Assembly: GCA_900549055.1 (NCBI GenBank)
Contig: URNB01000026.1
Span: forward strand, 1-20,777
DNA length: 20,777 nucleotides
Source of the DNA: an uncultured Oscillospiraceae bacterium
Lineage (GTDB): Bacteria; Bacillota; Clostridia; Oscillospirales; Acutalibacteraceae
Direction of reading: 5' to 3'
A program made the position numbers and the translations under genes. Positions 15,301 to 20,777 of the stretch are shown here, piece by piece; position 1 is the first letter of the stretch; every line of letters starts with the position of its first letter. The notes beneath the pieces are model-generated. The model had not been told where the DNA came from. It did not search any database and saw nothing but the letters and a program-made list of their open reading frames with translations.

Positions 15301-18300
15301 GCTAAGTCCCTTTTTGGTGCAGAACTTAACGCCCGATGTGGTAAAGCTGCCCCTTACGGTAACAGTACCCCAGCAGTTGCCCGCAAACGCGCCCGCGAAG
15401 CCGGGAGCCTTTACAGAACCCGTAAAGCCGGAATTTTCAATTACAACCGTACCGCCGCCGTAGCCTACAAAGCCGCCGGCGCCTCTGTCATTTCCTGTAG
15501 CAAGGGTCGATTCAACGCTTACGCTTTCGGTCGCATAGCATTCGGAAATCTTCACTGTGCCGCTGCTTGCCATACCCACAAACGCACCCGTACCGTAATC
15601 GGTGGAATAAAGATACGCGTTATCAAGCACAATGCGCTTTATCTCGGCGTCCTTCGCATAACGGAAAAGACCTACTCTCGATTCGCCGCCGTTATAGTAA
15701 AGTCCGCTTATTGTATGACCGTCGCCGTTCAGCGTTCCCGCAAAGGTCGCGGTGCTTACCCACTGCTTGGCAGTAGCCTTCCAATCGGAGACCGAGGTAT
15801 CGTTAAGCTTTATATCCTTTGTTATCTTGTAGAATTTGCCCGCAGTGGAAATATCATTCACAAGCTTGAAAAGCTGCTCTGCGGTTTCAATGATATACGG
15901 GTCGTTTTTACTTCCCGCGCCGCCCGCGTAGTTGACCGAGGTAACACCCGACCATACTTCATCTGCAACGCCCTCATAAAATCTTGAGGGGTATTTTTCG
16001 GTCGCTGCCCAGCCGGTTAAAAGCGGCATATTTATAAGTGCGTTTTTGCCGCGCATCTGCTCGGCAGTAACGGTGGTAACGCCTGTTTCAGACCCGCTGA
16101 AGGTGCTGTAGTTGTTTGCAGAAGCGGCATTCAGCGCTTTTTTGGTGCAAAGCTTCATTTCGGGCACGGCAAAGCTGTTTTTAACCGTAACCGTTCCCCA
16201 GCAGTTGCCTGCAAGCGCACCTGCGTTTCCGGGAGCCTTTACCGTTCCCTCATACGCGCTGCCTTCAATAACCACAGCAGCGCCGCCGTAGCCTACAAGA
16301 CCGCCGGCACCCTTGTCTCCGCCGCTGTTATAGGTCGATTCAACCGAAACGCTATCCTCTGCAACGCAGTCGGTAATCTTAACCGTGCCGCTGTGGGCAT
16401 TGCCCACAAGCGCACCTACGCCGAAGCCGCTTGAACGGATATATGAATCAGCCAAAATCAGGTTCTTTATCGTCGCGTCCTTTGCATAACATAAAAGACC
16501 GACACTCGATTGATCGCCGTCATAATAAAGCCCTGTTATCCTGCAGCCTGCGCCGTCAAGCGTGCCTGCGAATATATTTTTGTTCCACTGCCACTGCTCG
16601 GCTGTCGCCTTCCAGTTCTCGGCAGATGTATCATTGAGCTTTATGTCGCCCGTAAGCTTATAGTAAGCCCCCGCGCTTTTTGAATCTATTGCCATTTTAG
16701 CAAGCTGCGAGCCGTAGGAAATAAGGTACGGGTCGGCTGCCGTTCCCGAGCCGCCGGCATAGCGCTTTGCAACGCTGCCGTCCCAAATTTCGCTTTCCTC
16801 TGCTTCCTCGGGCTTGAATTTCGGATATCCGCTGCTGCTGACCATCCAGGTCTTGCTCCAATCAAGGTAAGGCATTGCGTCCTTAGCGCCCGTACCCTTC
16901 ATTTTTTCCGCATCGCAGACATCCGTGCCGTATACCGGGTCATTAACTGCGGTGTAGCAGTTGTCGGCGCTCTTTGCGCCTCCGGGGTCCTTACCGAAAG
17001 CCCCGTTTGCAAAGGTATTTTTAACGCTTACCTTACTTGACCAGGTATTTGCTACTATAGCGCCGTTATAAACCTTACCCGTTGTGCCCACGGTTATTCT
17101 TTCGGAAACCACGGCAGACGCTTCGACCGTGAATTCGCCCGTGCCGTAGCCGAATATACCGCCCGCGGCGTTATCCTGTGTTGCAAGATTGCACTTAACG
17201 GTATTGCTTTCGTGAATATAGCACTTTGAAGCCTTGAAGTTACCGCTTACAAAGCCTATGACCGTTGCAAGCGCATAGCCGTCGGATTCGATATAGCTGT
17301 CATATACATGCAGATTGCTTACGGATACCGTACCCTTTGCGGCAGGTATTAAGCCGACGCTGTTATCCTTGCCCTTGTAGTACATTCCGTACACGGCGTG
17401 ATTTGCACCGTTGAAATTACCCTGGAAGTACTTTTTGCCGAGTACGTCATATGAATACCACTGTCTCGGGCTGTTGTCCTTCCAGTTTTCCGCAAATACA
17501 TCGTTAAGATAAATATTTGCCGCAAGCTCGTAATACTTATCCTTTGAATTATCGCCCTCGGAAAGCATTAACGCAAGCTGCGAGCCGTCCGATATAAGAT
17601 AAGGATCGTCCGCAGTACCGCTGCCGCCGGCATAAGCGGCTGCTGTCTTGCCGTCCCATATATCAAAGCCGGGCTTTGCAATTTGAAGAACAGGATAGTT
17701 CTCCGTCACTTCCCAAACGCCTTTCCAATCAAGGTTAGGCATTTCGGTCTTTGCGGCGTCGCCCTTGATTTTGGCAAGATTTGAAACCGTGTAGCTGTCC
17801 TTCTGCTCGTCAATATCCGTGCCGAAGCTGCCGAGCGCAAAGCTGTTGCTTATCTTTACAACATTCGCGGCGTAAAAGTATCCGCAGAAGCCTGCCGAAT
17901 AGCCGCCCGAGGCAGATACCGAGCCTAAAACCGCACAGTCTTCTATAACATACTTATCTTCCTGGTTGGCAGTGCAGCCCAAAAGTCCGCCTGCATACTG
18001 CGAAGTGGTCTTTATTGTAACGCTTTCGGAAACATAGCACTTTGAATATGTAACGGTATTCTTCGTGCCGCCGTAAACATAGCCCACAAGCGCCGAAACA
18101 AAGTAACCGCTTGAGCTTATATACGAATCGGATATATTTATGTTTTTAAAGGAAATATCGCGACCCCATATATCGGCATAAGGGATAAGCGCGCCGGCTG
18201 CCGTTCCATTAAAATACAAACCGAATATTGTGTAGCCGTCGCCGTCTATGTTGCCGCCGAAGCGCTCTGCACTGTCGGTTGTGAACCAGGAATTGGGAGA

Positions 18301-18675
18301 ATTATCCATCCATTCCGGGTCTGTTATATCGTTAAGATATATATTAGCCGTCAGCTTGTAGTATTTGCCCATTGAAGCACTGGTTTTATTGTTTTTATCC
18401 GCCGTAGCGACAACATCGTGCTTGAGCATGTACGCCAGCTGATTCGGAGTCTCGATCAAATACGGATCGGCTTTCGTACCCGTGCCTCCCGCGTAGCCCG
18501 TGGCGACCTCTCCGTTCCAGACCGCGCCCTTAACGCCCTCTGTGAAGGTATCCCCCGAGGTTTTGGGCGATACATCCGCAAAAACCGCAAGATTAACTGT
18601 CACGGTGGAAATCAAAACCGAAAAAGCCAGCAAAAAGGCAAGCGCCTTTTTAGAGAGATTCAGTCGATTTATCAT
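12331..18675 (-). CDS. Giant membrane-anchored surface protein with six GLUG-type modules
   Basis: The product is 2114 residues. A signal peptide (1-33, cleavage after VFA) is followed by six modules of about 280 residues starting near Trp53, 340, 631, 908, 1188 and 1471. Each opens with a W-[DNST]-G...YAGG.G...DPYLI pattern, and the Gly-rich GALVG/GGLVGYGG repeats are of the GLUG type. Residues about 1793-1860 form an InlB-B/Listeria-Bacteroides-type repeat (TKEGYTFEGWYV ... YAKW). A probable carbohydrate-binding jelly-roll domain (about 1862-2025), a Thr-Asp-Asn-rich linker, a membrane helix (2079-2102) and a basic tail KRRKSKK follow. No LPXTG sorting signal is present, so anchoring is by the helix. 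The ATG at 18675 was chosen because AAAGGAG (18683-18689) lies seven bases upstream; ATGs at 18681 and 18702 are too close to, or before, that site. Adhesion or glycan binding is inferred; no enzyme motif was seen. Confidence 0.88.
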   Translation of the reverse strand: MINRLNLSKKALAFLLAFSVLISTVTVNLAVFADVSPKTSGDTFTEGVKGAVWNGEVATGYAGGTGTKADPYLIETPNQLAYMLKHDVVATADKNNKTSASMGKYYKLTANIYLNDITDPEWMDNSPNSWFTTDSAERFGGNIDGDGYTIFGLYFNGTAAGALIPYADIWGRDISFKNINISDSYISSSGYFVSALVGYVYGGTKNTVTYSKCYVSESVTIKTTSQYAGGLLGCTANQEDKYVIEDCAVLGSVSASGGYSAGFCGYFYAANVVKISNSFALGSFGTDIDEQKDSYTVSNLAKIKGDAAKTEMPNLDWKGVWEVTENYPVLQIAKPGFDIWDGKTAAAYAGGSGTADDPYLISDGSQLALMLSEGDNSKDKYYELAANIYLNDVFAENWKDNSPRQWYSYDVLGKKYFQGNFNGANHAVYGMYYKGKDNSVGLIPAAKGTVSVSNLHVYDSYIESDGYALATVIGFVSGNFKASKCYIHESNTVKCNLATQDNAAGGIFGYGTGEFTVEASAVVSERITVGTTGKVYNGAIVANTWSSKVSVKNTFANGAFGKDPGGAKSADNCYTAVNDPVYGTDVCDAEKMKGTGAKDAMPYLDWSKTWMVSSSGYPKFKPEEAEESEIWDGSVAKRYAGGSGTAADPYLISYGSQLAKMAIDSKSAGAYYKLTGDIKLNDTSAENWKATAEQWQWNKNIFAGTLDGAGCRITGLYYDGDQSSVGLLCYAKDATIKNLILADSYIRSSGFGVGALVGNAHSGTVKITDCVAEDSVSVESTYNSGGDKGAGGLVGYGGAAVVIEGSAYEGTVKAPGNAGALAGNCWGTVTVKNSFAVPEMKLCTKKALNAASANNYSTFSGSETGVTTVTAEQMRGKNALINMPLLTGWAATEKYPSRFYEGVADEVWSGVTSVNYAGGAGSKNDPYIIETAEQLFKLVNDISTAGKFYKITKDIKLNDTSVSDWKATAKQWVSTATFAGTLNGDGHTISGLYYNGGESRVGLFRYAKDAEIKRIVLDNAYLYSTDYGTGAFVGMASSGTVKISECYATESVSVESTLATGNDRGAGGFVGYGGGTVVIENSGFTGSVKAPGFAGAFAGNCWGTVTVRGSFTTSGVKFCTKKGLSDSYNNYGNGDAEASVTKLTAEQMTGEGAKTSMPLLNWEVFWKTTSRYPVCKFLSPDGTPGERWTGAVAENYAGGDGSEKNPYLIATGEQLAKAVQDNESTGKYYKIIEDIKLNDTSAADWKTTAKQWIWNSNIFRGNMNGDCHTVSGLYYNGTASKIGIFCYAKDANIKRIKLTDSYIYTTGFAAGAILGDANSGSINISDCYVTDTVYVESAYDKGGDKGAGGIVGYGGATVIIDTCAFLGTVKAPGNAGAFLGNCWGSFAVKNSFAVQPIKFCTKKGLGSASVNNYGTGADAETGVTRVTAEQMKGADAKKNMPLLNWVRSWKVSDSYPVLNVGEDEGVPGRVWSGRLATGFAGGKGTADDPYLISTPEQLAYLVNDLYMSVGNYYKVTDDIYLNNVKNSNWENESPNQWFWVSAARTGNFNGHIDGDGHVIYGIYLDVEQTTDVLYTGLFPTISDGTVIEKLGIAESHIRVHTDKTGVESYAGGFAGYVFFNKSDSEYVDKGVVFPRISQCFGDTSVTLEAAFCGGIVAGAPRPADINDCYFVGKLIGERVGGIVGNSWTEYEGATVTHCYSATADADLLGNGKSSVTNSSTPINYTENYANSTGLGNMVTQVSLLMMRGDAARKNMVGLDFDNVWQALPNGTPVLKIFGTTDKFSNTSQPKPIELSFVSNGGTEVEPIYGNPEEKANLPIPTKEGYTFEGWYVYRELDFKYAIDYFPYFDQILYAKWTPNGKIQDFEEYPNTMYDTGKDYELYMPGVTDYNANFVRNGTASMHRIGADSSDSDFLVMYEDMLTVGKKYTLTIWATADKSGTQADLSLVHENWPDVYDTDSGVELIKTVTLDEGEWQKIEYTFIAHTKWIALRTSGNASVFFDDIMVSLVSDEIYPVKNTTNTDKNTGNTDITDNNGQISDNTDNTDNTDNGDTDNKPSGGKKVIKKRIKKARTGTEESNILIPVVIISGAVAAAALIIVIIAVKRRKSKKQTKTL
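12529..12564 (-). repeat. Four tandem 9-bp units coding for the Thr-Asp-Asn linker
   Basis: Four units of the form [G/A]TTATC[T/G/C]G[T/A] follow each other (12529-12564) and encode TDN triplets in the linker before the membrane helix. Looser copies continue to about 12625. Slippage here would change linker length in frame without breaking the gene, because the unit is a multiple of three. Confidence 0.75.
13340..18525 (-). repeat. Six direct repeat modules within the giant gene
   Basis: Conserved Trp codons mark module starts at 18519, 17658, 16785, 15954, 15114 and 14265, with spacings of 287, 291, 277, 280 and 283 codons. Modules 3, 4 and 5 are the most alike, sharing for example GAGG.VGYGG and GN[CS]WG.[VF][TA]V[KR].SF almost word for word. 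Modules 1, 2 and 6 are more diverged. This pattern suggests recent internal duplication of the central modules, and homologous recombination could add or remove one without a frameshift. Confidence 0.85.
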
Positions 18676-18690
18676 TTTCATACTCCTTTC

Positions 18691-18716
18691 GGTGCGGCGC
18701 ATTTCTTCGCCGCACC
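18691..18716 (-). promoter_or_regulatory. Leader hairpin just before the ribosome site of the giant gene
   Basis: A perfect 9-bp stem, GGTGCGGCG with CGCCGCACC, has an 8-base loop. It ends one base before the GAAAGGAG ribosome site on the minus strand. No T-run follows, so it is not a terminator. It may shield the mRNA 5' side or tune ribosome access. It is far more G+C-rich than the hairpin array that follows upstream. Confidence 0.7.
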
Positions 18717-18751
18717 GTAGTTTGGGGAAAAATGCTTATTTAATGCCTGCC

Positions 18752-18987
18752 GAACAATTCAAAAGTACCTTAACCCGAGCATGTTGGTGTAAACTTTTGA
18801 ATTGTTCAGGTGCAAGGTTTTTGCGCAATTTTGCGAAAAAACCTTGCACTTTAAAAAGAATCACATTTTGATTCTTTTTAAAATCAGGCGACAATCAATG
18901 GATACTGACGGTCAAAACAAAGGTTTTGACCCATAAAATCGAGATTTTAACTCGATTTTATATAATTGCATTTGCTAATGCAATTAT
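18752..18987. repeat. Array of six tandem hairpins with different perfect stems
   Basis: This region fills the 322-base gap between the solute-binding-protein gene and the giant gene. The stems are: (1) 15 bp, 18752-18766 with 18793-18807, loop 26; (2) 13 bp, 18810-18822 with 18837-18849, then one mismatch and a further 5 bp, loop 2; (3) 14 bp, 18850-18863 with 18869-18882, loop 5; (4) 9 bp, 18910-18918 with 18923-18931, loop 4; (5) 11 bp, 18933-18943 with 18951-18961, loop 7; (6) 10 bp, 18962-18971 with 18978-18987, loop 6. Neighbouring stems are separated by 0-3 bases, except for a 27-base unpaired gap between stems 3 and 4. The stem sequences differ from one another. No intrinsic-terminator T-run and no open frame was seen. 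Confidence 0.9.
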
Positions 18988-18997
18988 TCAGTAGACA

Positions 18998-20455
18998 TTA
19001 TTTAAGTCCGAGGGACTTTATCTGCTTGGTTATTTCCTCGTTTACCTTCTTAACATTGCTGTTAATTGTGGGGAGGAATGCCTGCATTTTTGTTCTTACC
19101 TGTCCGGGAGCCTCGGCTGCGAAGCCGTTGTATTTATCGGTGCTTTCGCTGCAGAGGGACGCCACGCCGAGAATCAGGTAGGGATTCTTATCGTCGGTCT
19201 TAACACCGGAGGTCAGCTTGAAGAAGAACTGCTTTGCCTCGTTGTTTATGAAGGCGGAGTTGGTGTCGTAATTATTTACATCGAGATAATAGCGGAGGAA
19301 TATTCCTGCGGCAACCGGGTTTTTAGAGCCGCGAATTAGTCCCCAGCCGCGGAAAAGTCCCGTTGTGTAAGCCTTTGTTTTGTTGTCATACTTCGGAATG
19401 TAGGTGAAGCCTACATCATTCGGGTTCATTTCCGAGAAATAGCCTGTAGCCTTAAGACCGTAAGCGTTGGTAATAGCAATACCTGCCTTGCCCTTTATGA
19501 AGTTCTGCAGCAGGTTGCGCTCAAGCGGGTTTTTAATAAGACCGTCGCTTACCCACTGGGAAATCTGGGTCATTACATTATAGGTCATTTCGTTTACGCC
19601 GTTGGTAATGGTTCCGTTCTTTAAGCCGTAGAAGCCTGTACCGGTTGAAGCAAGCAGCGACTGAACGTCAATGTATCCGCCTATGTAGCCCGCGTTTTTA
19701 ACTTCGGTCATGCAATGTGTAAGGGTTTCAAAGGTCCAGTTGCCCTTCTTGTAATATTCTTCGGGGGTATGTATGTTGTGGTCCGCGAATATCTTCTTAT
19801 TGTAGAACAGGCAGTCAACCTCAGCCCAGATATTGCCTACGGTATTAACAAGGAAGGGCTTGCCGCCGAGGGTTGACATTTTAATCATACCCTGATCCCA
19901 TATTCCGTCGTTCAAATCAAGCTGCATAGCCTCAAGCGGCTGCAAGCAGGCGATTGACGCCGGGAATGTGCCGTTATCAAAGAATATATCGGGCGAGTTG
20001 CCTGCGGCAATCTTACCGGTAACCTCCTGAACATAGGTGCTCTGGGGTATGGTGTCGATCTTAACCTTAATTCCGTACTTCTTCTGGAATTTTTCAACAA
20101 CCTTGCCGTCCTCGTTCTGGTAAGGATTTTTCCAGGTAGCGTATCTTACGGTAGTGCCGCGATACTTTTCGGGATTAACCTTGCCGCCCGTTGTGCCGGC
20201 GTTCGGCTTATCCTTGCCGTTTCCGGTGCTTGAGGTACCGCTCGCCTTCGAGCCGCCCGAGGTTGTGCCGGAGGCGTCTGTACCCTTGCCGTCTCCGCCG
20301 GAGGTGCTTCCGGAGGTGTCATCGTCCACTATTATTTCGGAAGTGTAATAATCCGAAGACGAATCTTCCGGAGATTTGCGGCAGCCTGCAACCAAGGCAA
20401 ATACCATCAAAAGGCATAATAGCTTGGCTGAAATGCTTGCAATTTTTTTTGTCAT
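18998..20455 (-). CDS. ABC-transporter solute-binding lipoprotein (carbohydrate type)
   Basis: A 485-residue extracellular binding protein of the sugar-uptake family 1 kind. The signal peptide ends in the lipobox ALVAGC with Cys25 as the lipid-anchored residue. A Ser/Gly/Thr-rich spacer (about 44-96) lets the domain stand off the membrane. The two-lobed binding domain follows, with VRYATWKNPYQNEDGKVVEK, the SPDIFFDNGTF strand, LFYNKKIF, and the KAGIAITNAYG segment. The ligand cannot be predicted. The ATG at 20455 has AGGGGA upstream. It lies 39 bases after a sugar permease gene with no terminator between, so both belong to one ABC operon. The hairpin array follows eleven bases after its stop codon. 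Confidence 0.92.
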   Translation of the reverse strand: MTKKIASISAKLLCLLMVFALVAGCRKSPEDSSSDYYTSEIIVDDDTSGSTSGGDGKGTDASGTTSGGSKASGTSSTGNGKDKPNAGTTGGKVNPEKYRGTTVRYATWKNPYQNEDGKVVEKFQKKYGIKVKIDTIPQSTYVQEVTGKIAAGNSPDIFFDNGTFPASIACLQPLEAMQLDLNDGIWDQGMIKMSTLGGKPFLVNTVGNIWAEVDCLFYNKKIFADHNIHTPEEYYKKGNWTFETLTHCMTEVKNAGYIGGYIDVQSLLASTGTGFYGLKNGTITNGVNEMTYNVMTQISQWVSDGLIKNPLERNLLQNFIKGKAGIAITNAYGLKATGYFSEMNPNDVGFTYIPKYDNKTKAYTTGLFRGWGLIRGSKNPVAAGIFLRYYLDVNNYDTNSAFINNEAKQFFFKLTSGVKTDDKNPYLILGVASLCSESTDKYNGFAAEAPGQVRTKMQAFLPTINSNVKKVNEEITKQIKSLGLK

Positions 20456-20494
20456 GATTATTTCCCCTTTTTATATTTATTTTTCAGAATATTA

Positions 20495-20777
20495 CTATCC
20501 TGTAATTCCGACTCGGTCAATGCTTTCTATAAAGCGGCGCTGAAGTATCATATAAACTACGAGCATCGGCGTTACGAAAAGCACGCAGCCCGCCATTTGG
20601 AAAGCAAGTGTTTCGGGCGTTTCCGGGTTAAGGTAATAGCCCATTGTGGTAAGCGCGGTGGGCAGCATATTAAGCGACATTGCAAGCGGATAATCGTCGC
20701 TTAAATACATTGCGCACAGCAGATAATCGTTCCAGTGCCATATAAGCGAGAATACCGTGACCGTAAGAATAACAACG
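20495..20777 (-). CDS. ABC sugar-transporter permease, C-terminal 93 residues; runs off the right edge
   Basis: The minus-strand frame enters from the edge as VVILTVTVFSLIWHWNDYLL and ends ILQRRFIESIDRVGITG with a TAG stop. The WHWNDYL segment after the (unseen) EAA loop and the C-terminal QRRFIESI.R.GITG are typical of MalG/UgpE-type permeases (carbohydrate uptake family 1). It forms the membrane channel for the binding protein encoded next. The ATG at 20710 is an internal Met, not the start; the frame continues unbroken to the edge. Confidence 0.88.
   Translation of the reverse strand, partial: VVILTVTVFSLIWHWNDYLLCAMYLSDDYPLAMSLNMLPTALTTMGYYLNPETPETLAFQMAGCVLFVTPMLVVYMILQRRFIESIDRVGITG

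Noticed and set aside
13340..18525. Possible CRISPR or satellite array from the regular spacing
   Set aside because: The units are ~840 bases long, in frame and coding, with conserved protein motifs; they are protein modules.
18752..18987. Hairpin array as a set of tandem terminators
   Set aside because: No stem is followed by a run of T's of the needed length on either strand in the right position, except A/T runs that are part of the stems themselves.
20495..20710. Permease fragment as a small complete 71-residue protein
   Set aside because: The frame continues unbroken upstream to the window edge with typical permease sequence, so the ATG at 20710 is internal.

Overview
The window looks like a chromosomal piece of an anaerobic Firmicute, most likely an uncultured gut member of the Clostridia (Oscillospirales/Ruminococcaceae-like). 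The reasons are strong G-rich Shine-Dalgarno sites, frequent TTG/GTG starts, textbook sigma-A promoters, a Bacillus-type LexA box, a YolD-type partner of a Y-family polymerase, and a membrane-anchored repeat surface protein. The taxonomic placement is inference. Nearly all genes lie on the minus strand; rsmA is the exception.

Region 1 (1-5561) is core metabolism and housekeeping. The N-terminal 915 codons of the glutamate synthase large subunit (gltB) run off the left edge. Its near-perfect promoter is followed by a leader that carries an intrinsic-terminator-like hairpin before the ribosome binding site, so the gene may be controlled by attenuation. Upstream lies a two-gene unit: an unrecognised protein and an SPFH/stomatin-like membrane protein. 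It is transcribed divergently from rsmA (16S rRNA dimethyladenosine transferase) from back-to-back promoters.

Region 2 (5562-6259) has no intact gene. It holds the broken N-terminus of an IS1182-like transposase preceded by an 11-bp inverted repeat, an unexplained G+C-rich stretch, and two tandem plus-strand terminator hairpins that may once have sat next to rsmA.

Region 3 (6260-8234) is a two-gene damage-response operon: a Y-family translesion polymerase and a YolD-like protein, with a LexA-type operator inside the promoter spacer.

Region 4 (8362-20777) is an accessory, probably carbohydrate-related minus-strand cluster. In order of transcription it holds an ABC sugar permease (partial, right edge), a lipoprotein solute-binding protein, about 320 bp of tandem perfect hairpins, a 2114-residue surface protein with six ~280-residue GLUG-type modules, a cytoplasmic right-handed beta-helix protein, an SGNH/GDSL hydrolase, a PHP-domain phosphoesterase and an MFS/OPA-like transporter. 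The last four are tightly packed (gaps of 14 and 12 bases and a GTGA overlap) and end at a strong terminator. A reasonable but unproven reading is surface binding, import and intracellular processing of a glycan or phosphorylated sugar.

The most unusual features are the six-hairpin array between the binding-protein gene and the giant surface-protein gene, and the terminator hairpin in the gltB leader.
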